From positions 62,001 to 126,000 of the forward strand of contig CAYNHQ010000005.1 of NCBI GenBank assembly GCA_964397255.1: a stretch of 64,000 nt of DNA, read 5' to 3'. Shown piece by piece: positions 24,175 through 32,864 of the stretch. Numbering within the stretch: the stretch's first letter is position 1; the number at the start of each line of letters is the position of its first letter. The notes under the pieces are model-generated. The model ran no database searches. It had not been told where the DNA came from and was given only the letters and a program-made list of their open reading frames with translations. Source of the stretch: CAYNHQ01 sp964397255. Its GTDB lineage: Bacteria; Bdellovibrionota_G; JALEGL01; DATDPG01. The translations under genes and the position numbers were made by a program.

Positions 24175-26280
24175 TTAATTTGGCTGATTGCGTCTGGCCA
24201 TTATACGGCCAAAAAGTCTTGCATTGTAATCTTTGTATCGAGGCATCATCCGTTTATTGGTAATCCACATGACCGCTTTATGAATCAATTTGCCTGGGAG
24301 CTTGTCAAGGTATATGTCAAGATCGAAGTCGTTCGTGAAATATAAAAAGGCCTCTTTATTGAGTGACCGGTAGTGTTCGATCGTCTTTTGAAGCAAGGCT
24401 GTCTTAACTTCTATTAAAGAAGTTTTCGTTTGGTCGAGAGTAAATAATTCACATTTGTCCAAAAGGCTAAATATATTGACTCCGTCTGTCGCGGCATCGC
24501 ACATCACAAATGCAACAATTTCGTCACCACTTCCGTAGACGAAAAATTTTCGATCACGATAAAGACCCTTTTCCAGATATTTTTCGGCTAGTCGATCACC
24601 GATAATCGTATCTTCCAAAAGGTCGAAGGCCTTGAGCTGAACTGTTGGAAGACATTCTCGGAGGTGTTTAGCTATTCGGATGCGATCATAGTCGGTTGCA
24701 AGCCTTACAGATTTGTTTCGAACAGATATGCCTGTTGAGCCGGCAATATTGAATTGGACTAAATCATATTCGTGTAAGTGGTTATCGCTGTCGGATGCAT
24801 ACAGTTTGGAAAACTCGTAATAATTTTTTTTGTTCCAACTCTTTGTAGCGTCCGTATACGAAACTAGGTAGTCCGCGCTTTGGATTACAAAGTCACAGAT
24901 TGAACCGAACAATGCAGGCGTGACTGTTCTTTGGTGCCCCTGAATAATGGATAAATGATGAGTCAACCAGGAAGAGTTGTAGAGGCGCGTGATGTGGATT
25001 CCTCCAGTGACCCCCGCATCCTTTCCAAGGAAGATCCAATTCTTAGACAGTTCATTATTTGATCGCGAAAGCTTTCTCCATGCATCGATTGCTTGGTCGC
25101 GAATGTGACCCATATCCGAGTCATGTTTAGTTTCTAAATAACCCGCTTTCTCTAAAAGCTCCCAATTTCCAGCAAGGTCTTCCTCGGTGAGCCTGTAAAT
25201 CCCCAGATACCGACGAGGAATGACAAAATCAAATATGGGCATGAGAAGGGAGGAGGTGTTGTTCGCGATGTTGATGCCGGTGGTGACGGAGCCGCTGGGA
25301 TTAAGGCGGCAATGAACCACACTACCAATTACACGAACCGTCGGACCGGAGCCGAATTGAAGTTCCAGATCGGGAAGAAGGGTGCCTGCCGGGAGCGTGA
25401 ATGAATCATCATCGACGATCGCCGAAAGTCCCCGCTCGGTGAAATTTTCAATTCGGGCGGAAATTGGGGAACCCAAAAAAGGATCGGAGAATTTTGCCAC
25501 AAACGCTTCCCCCTCATTCGGCGCCACACGCTTCGTCAATCGGCGAGTGACACGGACAATCGAATCCGGAATTACGAGTTCAAGAAGGTTTCCTTCACAT
25601 TTTTTTATTCGCGTTCGGAAAAGATAAAACGAGCCGTAAATTTCCATAAAAAACGTATAGGTGAACCGATCGGTGAGTACCGACGTCGCTCCCGCATCCA
25701 GGAGCTCCAACCTCAGTGAGGTGATCGATTTTAATTTTGTGTCATGCCGGTAAAGGCCACGGAAAATATTCTCACCGGCTTTCATTGAAATAATCGCGTC
25801 GCTTCCGATTAGAACAAGATCGCGAACAATTTCGGAAATCGCCTCCGGGCCTTCAATGAGGTCGATCACTTCATTGTCACGGCGGAATTCAAGTTGATCG
25901 ATCGGAACAGAAATATTTTCCGGAAGCGCCACGCCCAAAATCGCCTGCTTTTCGAGATTCGGATGAATATCGACCGCCGAGTGACGAATTTCACAGGGTT
26001 GATCGAGAAGGGCATCTCCCTCTTGGCCGATCCGAAGTCTCCCGCGGACCGAAATCAATTCGTGAATGTGCGAATGAAATTTCTCGGGTAGTTCCAGCCG
26101 AAGGCCGAGACCTCGGTTGGAAACATCCACCACCGATCCGACCAAAAGATCCCCTTCATCCAGCTCCAGAATCGTTGAAAGATTCTTTCGCGCGGCGATG
26201 CGCCCGGAGGTTCGGTGATCAACTTTTAGACTCAGCAATGTTCCCATTCCCGCGAAAACATCAAATCCCATGCCGCCCAC
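24175..26280 (-). CDS. PilZ-domain protein with a C-terminal acyltransferase-like region
   Basis: A 701-residue cytoplasmic protein. The N-terminal third has two beta-rich segments with PilZ features: VVDVSNRGLGLRLELPE, and IENFTERGLSAIVDDD after a CRLNPSGSVTTGINI-type strand. PilZ domains bind cyclic di-GMP, but the usual RxxxR motif is not clear in either one. The C-terminal half (KNWIFLGKDAGVTGGIHITRLY, HHLSII) recalls GNAT-type acyltransferases and is less certain. The gene ends eight bases before the kinase, so the two may act together. The start is ambiguous among GTG 26280 and ATGs at 26271 and 26247. Confidence 0.7.
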   Translation of the reverse strand: MGGMGFDVFAGMGTLLSLKVDHRTSGRIAARKNLSTILELDEGDLLVGSVVDVSNRGLGLRLELPEKFHSHIHELISVRGRLRIGQEGDALLDQPCEIRHSAVDIHPNLEKQAILGVALPENISVPIDQLEFRRDNEVIDLIEGPEAISEIVRDLVLIGSDAIISMKAGENIFRGLYRHDTKLKSITSLRLELLDAGATSVLTDRFTYTFFMEIYGSFYLFRTRIKKCEGNLLELVIPDSIVRVTRRLTKRVAPNEGEAFVAKFSDPFLGSPISARIENFTERGLSAIVDDDSFTLPAGTLLPDLELQFGSGPTVRVIGSVVHCRLNPSGSVTTGINIANNTSSLLMPIFDFVIPRRYLGIYRLTEEDLAGNWELLEKAGYLETKHDSDMGHIRDQAIDAWRKLSRSNNELSKNWIFLGKDAGVTGGIHITRLYNSSWLTHHLSIIQGHQRTVTPALFGSICDFVIQSADYLVSYTDATKSWNKKNYYEFSKLYASDSDNHLHEYDLVQFNIAGSTGISVRNKSVRLATDYDRIRIAKHLRECLPTVQLKAFDLLEDTIIGDRLAEKYLEKGLYRDRKFFVYGSGDEIVAFVMCDAATDGVNIFSLLDKCELFTLDQTKTSLIEVKTALLQKTIEHYRSLNKEAFLYFTNDFDLDIYLDKLPGKLIHKAVMWITNKRMMPRYKDYNARLFGRIMARRNQPN

Positions 26281-26294
26281 GGCGGCCCTAACCT

Positions 26295-26331
26295 ATTGAA
26301 ATGACTACATGGTTTTTTCTGAAATTTCAAT
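26295..26331 (-). terminator. Weak hairpin after the lipoprotein gene
   Basis: ATTGAAAT (26295-26302) and ATTTCAAT (26324-26331) are perfect inverted copies with a 21-base loop containing a run of T on the plus strand. It lies between the lipoprotein stop and the PilZ gene. The long loop and AT-rich stem make termination uncertain. Confidence 0.25.
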
Positions 26332-26367
26332 GGTGCGTCATCCGTCCCGCCCCACGAATGACGCTTA

Positions 26368-27180
26368 TTAAGGATACTCACTGGGATCTTCGACCCAGCC
26401 TTGGAGAGCAAAGATCATATTAGCTCTCGAATCGGAAACATGCGTATAAATCAATTTTCCCGCGAGCGCTGGTATGAAACCATAGGCTGTCGTATAGGCA
26501 TTTCCTGTATTCGTTACGTACTGTCGAAGTCCCCGAGTTAGATTTGTATCGCCGGAAGCAATTCCGTAATACCCTGTGTTATCAATTGATCGAACAAACA
26601 CTGCGCCGTAAAAGAATTTGATTCCATCTGGAACATTTTCGATTTGGTTTGAAACAACACTATCTGAATTTGTAGACCCCGTTTGTAATAGAATATCTGT
26701 CGAAATATATTCTCCCTTTGATGAATAAAAGGGATTTACGGTCGCCGTGTCATCCGTCGTAAATGCACCTATATAGCTCCAATCAGTGAAGCCATGCGGC
26801 CCAGTGGTAGGTGCTGAGGCAGATGCGACCAAATCGAACGTCGATCCTGTCTCTGCGGGTATTGAATAAAGATAATAAACTTTATTGGCCGTAACACTAC
26901 CGATATCTAAACCTCCACGGCCTACGTCAGCTATGTTGCAATCCGAGTTTGTCTCATTCGTGTAGACCGTGCCCTTGATATAAACTTTTGCTGGAGAAGC
27001 CTTAGAGGCAGGGACAAACACATCCAATGTGCTTGAGTTCGATGATCGAAACGCGGGGCGCTTGAGAAGATAAACACCTTCAGCAGTCGCATCTTTACCC
27101 GCATCGCCTTTGATGTTGTCGGCGCATGAGCCGCAAACAATAAAAACCAAACCCAACAAAGCCCCATAAAATCCTCGCAT
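26368..27180 (-). CDS. Lipoprotein of unknown function
   Basis: From the ATG at 27180, with a GGAGG ribosome site four bases upstream, the product has 270 residues. The signal peptide ends in a lipobox (FIVCGSCADN), so it should be lipidated; residues after the Cys (ADN) do not include Asp at position 2, which favours outer-membrane sorting. The mature part is Ser/Thr-rich beta structure with a GFTDWSYIGAFTTDDTATVNPFY segment like those of phage-tail and surface beta proteins. No defined family is recognised. A G-run (ten of eleven bases G) follows upstream at about 27220. Confidence 0.7.
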   Translation of the reverse strand: MRGFYGALLGLVFIVCGSCADNIKGDAGKDATAEGVYLLKRPAFRSSNSSTLDVFVPASKASPAKVYIKGTVYTNETNSDCNIADVGRGGLDIGSVTANKVYYLYSIPAETGSTFDLVASASAPTTGPHGFTDWSYIGAFTTDDTATVNPFYSSKGEYISTDILLQTGSTNSDSVVSNQIENVPDGIKFFYGAVFVRSIDNTGYYGIASGDTNLTRGLRQYVTNTGNAYTTAYGFIPALAGKLIYTHVSDSRANMIFALQGWVEDPSEYP

Positions 27181-27284
27181 AAAGCCTCCAGACAAGTTTT
27201 GTGCTACTTGCTACCTAAGGGGGGGGGCGGGTGTCAATCGGAATTTCACAATGCTGTGGTGTGGCAAAACGGAGTGAAATTTAT

Positions 27285-27326
27285 TGTCTACTTAATTAGA
27301 CATATGTCTAAAAAATAGTGTATACT
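27285..27326 (+). promoter_or_regulatory. Promoter with palindromic operator of the nucleotidyltransferase pair
   Basis: Three half sites alternate as TGTCTA (27285-27290), TAGACA (27297-27302) and TGTCTA (27305-27310); the last two form the perfect palindrome TAGACATATGTCTA. The middle half site doubles as a -35 box, 18 bases before the -10 box TATACT (27321-27326, 5 of 6). A repressor bound here would block transcription, as expected of a self-regulated toxin-antitoxin pair. Confidence 0.55.
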
Positions 27327-27353
27327 GCAGAAGAAATGCGGGTATTGGAAACC

Positions 27354-27944
27354 ATGATCAGTAAGAAATCCCAGTGGGCGGTTGTGCGTGCTCTTTTACG
27401 GGAAACGGAACCGCTGACTGGGCGTGAAGTTGCTCGCAAGGCCGGCGTGAGCGTCCAATCGGCGAATCAGGCCTTGGGCGATATGGAGAAGCTCGGGCTT
27501 GTATCCTGGCGGCCGGCGGGAAAGGCGCAACTTTTTCGCCTCAACCAGGAACACGAGCTAGTCAAAGAAGTTTTGCGACCCCTTCTTTCCGCGGAAGAAA
27601 AGTATGCAGACAAACTCCGTGGGGCCTTATCGAAGATCGCCGGAAATGATGTGCTTTCAGTCACACTCTTCGGAAGCGCCGGGCGTGGGGAGGAAATAGC
27701 GGGGAGCGATTTCGACCTATTTGTGACCGTGCAAGACGAAGCAAAAGCGGACCTTGTGCGCGAGCGAATTGCCGAAGCGGCAGATTCATTCGAACGGCGC
27801 TTCCATGGGCGGATCTCGTCCATTGTCTGCTCCCTTCAAAAGTTAGAACGCCGTTGGGGAAAAACGGAACTCATTCGCGCCGTCGCCACGGAGGGCTTAA
27901 CGTTGGCTGGAAAGCCCCTGAAGGATTTGCTGAAACATGGGTAA
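27354..27944 (+). CDS. HTH-minimal nucleotidyltransferase protein (MNT antitoxin-like)
   Basis: A winged-helix domain (about residues 5-60, with LTGREVARKAGVSVQSANQALGDMEKLGLV) is followed by a minimal nucleotidyltransferase domain with GSAGRGEEIAGSDFDLFV, the GSx10DxD metal site. In MNT/HEPN systems the MNT protein inactivates the HEPN toxin by nucleotide transfer. The helix-turn-helix part would bind the palindrome upstream. The frame is open from GTG 27318, but that codon overlaps the -10 box; ATG 27336 or ATG 27354 (after TTGGAAA) is more likely. The stop overlaps the next gene by eight bases. Confidence 0.82.
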   Translation: MISKKSQWAVVRALLRETEPLTGREVARKAGVSVQSANQALGDMEKLGLVSWRPAGKAQLFRLNQEHELVKEVLRPLLSAEEKYADKLRGALSKIAGNDVLSVTLFGSAGRGEEIAGSDFDLFVTVQDEAKADLVRERIAEAADSFERRFHGRISSIVCSLQKLERRWGKTELIRAVATEGLTLAGKPLKDLLKHG

Positions 27945-28356
27945 GAAACCCAGTGTTCCCGTGGACCGGGAACGTTACAAGTCGTACGAGAGGAACGCGA
28001 AGAGTTTTGAAGAAGAAGCTCTGGACGCAGTGAAAGCCAAGCGTTGGAACCCAGCGGGGGCCCTTTATGTTCTTGCAACCATCGCATGGTGCGACGCCGT
28101 AACTGTTGCCATGGGAGGGAAAAAGAGCGCGGGAGACAATCATAGCAATGCGGCCGCACTTCTGGCGGAAATCGTTCAAACTGATCCGGTGGGGAAGAAG
28201 GAAGCAGTGAAGAACTTCCGGATGATCATCGCGGAGAAAACAGCGGTCTCATACGGGGCCGAGGCATACGATCAAACGGACATCGAACGGATTGAAAAAA
28301 GCTACGCCCTCTTTGCCGGTTGGTGCAAGAGGGCGCTCAAAACGGGGCAAAATTGA
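27937..28356 (+). CDS. HEPN-like helical partner of the nucleotidyltransferase
   Basis: A 139-residue all-helical protein with WNPAGALYVLATIAWCDAVTVAMGGKKSAGDNHSNAAALL, the long paired helices seen in HEPN proteins, and a C-terminal YALFAGWCKRAL. The canonical RxxxxxH ribonuclease motif is not evident; a His in GDNHSNAA is the closest. Overlap with the upstream nucleotidyltransferase gene and the shared promoter suggest a two-gene module, either a toxin-antitoxin or a related control pair. Assignment is mainly from context. Confidence 0.6.
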   Translation: MGKKPSVPVDRERYKSYERNAKSFEEEALDAVKAKRWNPAGALYVLATIAWCDAVTVAMGGKKSAGDNHSNAAALLAEIVQTDPVGKKEAVKNFRMIIAEKTAVSYGAEAYDQTDIERIEKSYALFAGWCKRALKTGQN

Positions 28357-28408
28357 CGCGGAAGGGGGGGTCGAATAGGGTCCGACGGGGTAGGAGAGGG
28401 GGGAATAT

Positions 28409-29389
28409 ATGACGCGATTTACTTTCATATTTTTTCTGATTGTGGGCGTGGCGGGGAGCGTTTTCGCCAAAGATTTTCGAGTCGGGTTGGTGCTGGACAA
28501 AGCTGGGAAGGATGACAAATCTTTCAATGCGTCGGCATGTGCGGGGGGCGAGCGGGCGAAGAAGGAATTGGGGGTTTCGGTAAAGACGATCGAACCTCCC
28601 GATGAAAGTTCCTATGCCCTGTCGATGGAAACCCTGGCTTCTCGGGGATTTGATCTGGTGATCGGCGTGGGGTTCGCTCAACAGGAATCGCTTCAGAAAG
28701 TGGCCGCTCGTTTTCCTCAAACCCATTTCGCCATTGTCGACGCGACGGTGAATCTTCCCAATGTAGCGAGCCTTCTTTTCGAAGAGCAGGAAGGTTCTTA
28801 TCTGGTGGGCATGATTGCCGGAATGAAAACGAAATCAAATGTCGTCGGCTTTGTCGGAGGAATGGATATCCCCATGATTCGACGATTTGAAAAGGCCTAC
28901 ATTCAGGGCGTGCAAAAGGTGAATCCGAAAGCAAAAGTGATCAGCAATTTCGCGGGAGTCACGTCGGAAGCGTGGGCCGATCCGACAAAAGGAAAAGAAT
29001 TGGCGAACGCTCAAATTTCACAAAAAGCGGACGTCATTTATCAGGCGGCGGGAGCGACGGGGCTCGGCGTATTTGACGCGGCCGAAGCAAAAAAAGTGTA
29101 CGCGATTGGAACCGACTCCAATCAAAACTGGGTAAAACCCGGAACGATTTTAACCAGCATGCTTAAACGGGTTGATGTGGCCGTTTTTGAAACGATCAAA
29201 GATTCCAAAGAAGGAAAATTCACCGGCGGAGTGAAACGATTTAATTTGAAAAACGGCGGAATCGATTACGCCCTGGATTCATTCAATGACAAACTCCTAA
29301 CGGCCGATATTCGAAAAGTAGTGGATGACGCGAAGAAGGAGATCATTGCCGGAAAACTCTCGGTCATCGATTACTACAAGAAAAAATGA
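28409..29389 (+). CDS. BMP-family nucleoside-binding protein (BmpA/PnrA-like)
   Basis: A 326-residue exported binding protein with a signal peptide (1-20, ending VFA). It shows the BMP family order: VGLVLDKAGKDDKSFNASA near the mature N-terminus, VIGVGFAQQ, EEQEGSYLVGMIAGM, VGFVGGMDIPMIRRFEKAYIQG, and IGTDSNQN. These proteins bind purine nucleosides for ABC import. There is no lipobox Cys, so it should be periplasmic rather than a lipoprotein. Its stop overlaps the ATPase start by four bases. Confidence 0.95.
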   Translation: MTRFTFIFFLIVGVAGSVFAKDFRVGLVLDKAGKDDKSFNASACAGGERAKKELGVSVKTIEPPDESSYALSMETLASRGFDLVIGVGFAQQESLQKVAARFPQTHFAIVDATVNLPNVASLLFEEQEGSYLVGMIAGMKTKSNVVGFVGGMDIPMIRRFEKAYIQGVQKVNPKAKVISNFAGVTSEAWADPTKGKELANAQISQKADVIYQAAGATGLGVFDAAEAKKVYAIGTDSNQNWVKPGTILTSMLKRVDVAVFETIKDSKEGKFTGGVKRFNLKNGGIDYALDSFNDKLLTADIRKVVDDAKKEIIAGKLSVIDYYKKK

Positions 29390-30930
29390 ACGCTTCTCCT
29401 GCGGTTGAGCTCCGCAGTATCACCAAATATTTTGGCGATTCACTCGCCAACGACGATGTTTCACTCTCGATTGCGCGCGGCGAAATTCATGGCGTGATCG
29501 GGGAGAACGGCGCCGGAAAATCCACCTTGATGAAAATCGTTTACGGATTTTACCGAGCCGATCGCGGCGAAATTTGGATCAACGGCGAACAAGCTGTTCT
29601 TTCAAGCCCGGAAGATGCGATTCGAAGAGGAATTGGAATGGTTCATCAGCATTTCATGTTGGTAGAGCCTCTTACGGTATTGGAGAATGTGATACTCGGC
29701 GCCGAGCCGAAAAAGGGAATTTTCATCGATCGCGGAAAGGCCAGAAGAGAAGTCGAAAAACTCGCTATGCAATTTCATCTTTCGGTTCCATTCGATGCAA
29801 CGATCGAAAAGCTGTCGGTGGGGGAACAACAGCAAGTCGAAATTTTAAAATTGCTTTATCGTCATGCAGAAATTCTCATTCTCGATGAACCCACGGCGGT
29901 GTTGGCGCCGCAAGAAGTGGAAAGGCTCTTCGATGTTCTTCGGGGGCTACGAGATCAGGGGAAAACGATCATTATGATCACGCACAAGATGAACGAGATT
30001 CTAGCGCTGACGGACCGTGTGACCGTCATGCGCGCGGGTAAGAAAGTCGGCGAGCGGGTTACCAAAGAAACCAACCGCGAAGATCTCGCCCGCCTCATGG
30101 TGGGAAGGGAAGTCACGCTTCGTGTGAAAAAACCCGCTGTAGAGCCGGGAGAGGTGGTGTTGGAAGTCGACCGAATTTGCGCGCGAGGAAATCGCGGGGA
30201 ACAGGCGCTTAGGAATTGTTCTTTCACCGTGCGGGCGGGTGAAATTGTGGGAATCGCGGGAGTCATGGGAAACGGTCAGTCAGAGTTAGAGGAGGTGATC
30301 AGCGGCCTACGTTCTCTCGAATCGGGCTCGATTCGATTCCTGGGCGCCGACATATCCAACTGCAGCGTAAATGAAGTGCGTGAAAAAGGGTTGCGGCATC
30401 TGCCCGAGCGTGAGCCAGTGGGCCATGTGCCGGAAGACCGGCATCGAATGGGAGTAATTTTGGATTGGTCAGTTGAAGACAATTTCTTACTCGGTTATCA
30501 GGATCGATCGGAGTTTTCTCGACACGGCCGGCTTCTACGAAGGGCCATTTCCAAGCATGCCGAAAAAGTGGTGAAAGCGTTTGATGTGAAACCGCCGCGT
30601 ACGGATCTCCGGTTGCGGGCGCTCTCCGGAGGTAATCAGCAAAAAGTGGTGTTGGGTCGCGAGCTTGATCCTGTTCCGAAGTTCGCGCTGATTGCGCAAC
30701 CGACACGTGGAGTGGACATCGGTGCGATCGAATTTATTCATCGAAAGATCGTTGAATTACGTTCTCAGGGATCCGCCATTTTGTTGATTTCAGCGGAGCT
30801 GGAAGAAATTTTAAATTTGAGCGACCGGATCATCGTTTTATTTCACGGTGAAGTGTCGGGTGAAGCCCGCTTCGGTGAGAAAACTCCCCAAGAGTTGGGT
30901 CTTTGGATGACGGGGGGTGCCCGAGCATGA
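29386..30930 (+). CDS. Nucleoside ABC importer ATPase with two ATP-binding domains
   Basis: A 514-residue protein of the sugar/nucleoside importer type with tandem ATPase domains. The first has Walker A GENGAGKST, signature LSVGEQQQVEILKLLYR and Walker B ILILDEPTAVL. The second has a degenerate P-loop (GVMGNGQSE) and the signature LSGGNQQKVVLGREL. This asymmetry is usual for RbsA/NupA-like proteins, where one site is catalytic. It powers the two permeases encoded next. Four-base overlaps join it to both neighbours. Confidence 0.95.
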   Translation: MNASPAVELRSITKYFGDSLANDDVSLSIARGEIHGVIGENGAGKSTLMKIVYGFYRADRGEIWINGEQAVLSSPEDAIRRGIGMVHQHFMLVEPLTVLENVILGAEPKKGIFIDRGKARREVEKLAMQFHLSVPFDATIEKLSVGEQQQVEILKLLYRHAEILILDEPTAVLAPQEVERLFDVLRGLRDQGKTIIMITHKMNEILALTDRVTVMRAGKKVGERVTKETNREDLARLMVGREVTLRVKKPAVEPGEVVLEVDRICARGNRGEQALRNCSFTVRAGEIVGIAGVMGNGQSELEEVISGLRSLESGSIRFLGADISNCSVNEVREKGLRHLPEREPVGHVPEDRHRMGVILDWSVEDNFLLGYQDRSEFSRHGRLLRRAISKHAEKVVKAFDVKPPRTDLRLRALSGGNQQKVVLGRELDPVPKFALIAQPTRGVDIGAIEFIHRKIVELRSQGSAILLISAELEEILNLSDRIIVLFHGEVSGEARFGEKTPQELGLWMTGGARA

Positions 30931-31952
30931 AATCTTTGGGCTTTTTATTTCTGCCGTTTCTGATTGCAGCCATAGTCGTGGGATTTCTGGTTTGGGGAAT
31001 GGGGGAAAATCCAATTCATGTGTACCGCGTACTTATTCTCTCCGCAGTGGGTTCAGCCCATGCGATTTCGTACACCCTATTTTACGCCACGCCTCTGATC
31101 TTTACGGGTCTCTCGGTTGCAGTGGCGTTTCATGCCGGGCTTTTCAACATTGGCGCCGAAGGGCAGCTTTATGTGGGCGCTTTTTTCGCCACGCTCGTGG
31201 GGCTCTTTGCTCCCTCAGCCGATTCGACGTCTATTCCATGGTTACTCGCGGCCGTTCTAGCGGCGTTTACGGGTGGGGCATTGTGGGGGTTCATACCAGG
31301 TGTGTTGCGCGCGTATCGCGGGAGCCACGAAGTCATCGTTACGATCATGCTCAATGCCATCGCCGTGGCGCTACTGAGTTATTTCACCCTCTATCACTTC
31401 CGCGATCCAGCCAGCCAATCCATCGAAACTTCGAAAATTTCACACGCGGCGGAAATGTGGAATTTATCCGGTCCGGCCAATGCGACATTTTTTCTGGCAC
31501 TGGGCCTGGCGGTGGCGATGGAGCTTTTTCTGTTTCGGACATCTTTTGGATATTCCCTGCGCGCGGTGGGCGAAAATGAATCCGCCGCCCGTTGCGCGGG
31601 AATATCCATCAAAGGTGTAACGGTTTTTTCGATGGCGCTGGCAGGAGGCTTGGCGGGGCTCGTGGGCGTAAACGAAATCCTGGGGTACGCACATCGTTTT
31701 CGTGACGGGTTTTCTCCGGGATATGGATTTTTGGGAATTGCGGTTGCCTTGGTCGGGCGAAATCGACCGATCGGAATTGTGTTAGCGGCGCTTTTTTTCG
31801 GCGCGCTTCAAAACGGATCAATTTCTCTCGATCTGGATACCGAGCACTTGAGCCGTGACCTCATTACCGTATTGCAAGGGATCATCATTCTAACCGTGGC
31901 TTCTGAAGGGATGTTTCGGCTTTGGTTCCGGCGATGGAAGGTGAAATCATGA
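30927..31952 (+). CDS. Nucleoside ABC importer permease, subunit 1
   Basis: A 341-residue inner-membrane protein with about eight to ten helices. GLFNIGAEGQLYVGAFFATLVG and the coupling region SYSLRAVGENESAARCAGI are hallmarks of the branched BPD_transp_2 permeases of BMP-dependent nucleoside importers. The ATG at 30927 overlaps the ATPase TGA; the frame is open from 30903 but has no better start. It pairs with the second permease downstream. Confidence 0.93.
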   Translation: MKSLGFLFLPFLIAAIVVGFLVWGMGENPIHVYRVLILSAVGSAHAISYTLFYATPLIFTGLSVAVAFHAGLFNIGAEGQLYVGAFFATLVGLFAPSADSTSIPWLLAAVLAAFTGGALWGFIPGVLRAYRGSHEVIVTIMLNAIAVALLSYFTLYHFRDPASQSIETSKISHAAEMWNLSGPANATFFLALGLAVAMELFLFRTSFGYSLRAVGENESAARCAGISIKGVTVFSMALAGGLAGLVGVNEILGYAHRFRDGFSPGYGFLGIAVALVGRNRPIGIVLAALFFGALQNGSISLDLDTEHLSRDLITVLQGIIILTVASEGMFRLWFRRWKVKS

Positions 31953-32842
31953 TTGGCGCCACCCTTCGCCTGTCTACTCCACTTATTCTTGCGGCGCTCG
32001 GTGGACTTTTTTCAGAACGTTCCGGCATCATTAATATAGCGCTTGAAGGAATGATGCTCATTGGCGCCTTTAGCGCTGTAGTAGGGAATCTGGCGACGGG
32101 GTCACCCTGGGGGGGACTCACCATGGCTATGGGGGCGTCCACGCTATTGGCCCTTCTTCATGCCACCGTTTCGATTCACGGCCGGGCAAACCAGGTGGTG
32201 AGTGGAATGGCCATCAATATTCTCGCCTTTGGTCTTGCGCCTCTTTTAAGCAAGGCACTTTACGATTCAACCGGCACCACGCCGACGGTGGAACTTGCGC
32301 ATCATTTTTCAGAATGGTCGGTGCCGGGACTGGGGAGTCAAACTCCTCTCGTGGTCATTGCTCTTATTCTCGTGATCGTCGTTCATCTCTGGTACACGCG
32401 GACCGCGAGTGGACTTCGGTTTCGGGCTGTAGGAGAACATCCATCCGCGGCCGACAGTGTCGGCCTTCACGTGTATCGAATTCGTTATATGGGTCTTGCC
32501 CTATGTGGTGCGCTTTGTGGAATGGCCGGTGCCTTCTTGTCGATCGGTCACGGGAGCAATTTTTCGCGAGGAATGACGGCGGGGAGGGGGTTTATTGCAT
32601 TGACCGCTCTTATTTTTGGAAAGTGGCGGCCGATTCCCACGTTTTTCGCGTGTCTCCTTTTCGGATTCGCCGATGCTCTTCAAATGCGCATGCAAGGAGC
32701 GGAACTACCCTTTTTAGGTCAGGTTCCACCGCAATTTGTTCAAATTCTTCCGTACGTCGTTACATTGGTTGTTCTCGCGGGATTTATTGGGCGAGCCAGG
32801 CCTCCCCGAGCCCTCGGGATGCCCTATATCAAGGAGGAATAA
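31949..32842 (+). CDS. Nucleoside ABC importer permease, subunit 2
   Basis: A 297-residue permease of the same superfamily. LAALGGLFSERSGIINIALEGMMLIGAF is the typical second-subunit N-terminus, and FRAVGEHPSAADSVGLHVYRIRY the coupling helix. ATG 31949 overlaps the previous TGA. Its last codons (AAG GAG GAA) create a strong ribosome site for the following gene. With the binding protein, ATPase and first permease it completes a purine-nucleoside importer. Confidence 0.93.
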   Translation: MIGATLRLSTPLILAALGGLFSERSGIINIALEGMMLIGAFSAVVGNLATGSPWGGLTMAMGASTLLALLHATVSIHGRANQVVSGMAINILAFGLAPLLSKALYDSTGTTPTVELAHHFSEWSVPGLGSQTPLVVIALILVIVVHLWYTRTASGLRFRAVGEHPSAADSVGLHVYRIRYMGLALCGALCGMAGAFLSIGHGSNFSRGMTAGRGFIALTALIFGKWRPIPTFFACLLFGFADALQMRMQGAELPFLGQVPPQFVQILPYVVTLVVLAGFIGRARPPRALGMPYIKEE

Positions 32843-32864
32843 AATTAAGACAGGAGCAAAAGGT

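Noticed and set aside
27210..27235. G-rich run before the lipoprotein gene as a G-quadruplex
   Set aside because: One long G-run with a single short second run does not provide four separate G tracts.
28357..28408. Purine-sensing RNA before the nucleoside importer
   Set aside because: Only 52 bases separate the genes, with a short GTCG/CGAC stem but none of the conserved purine riboswitch core.
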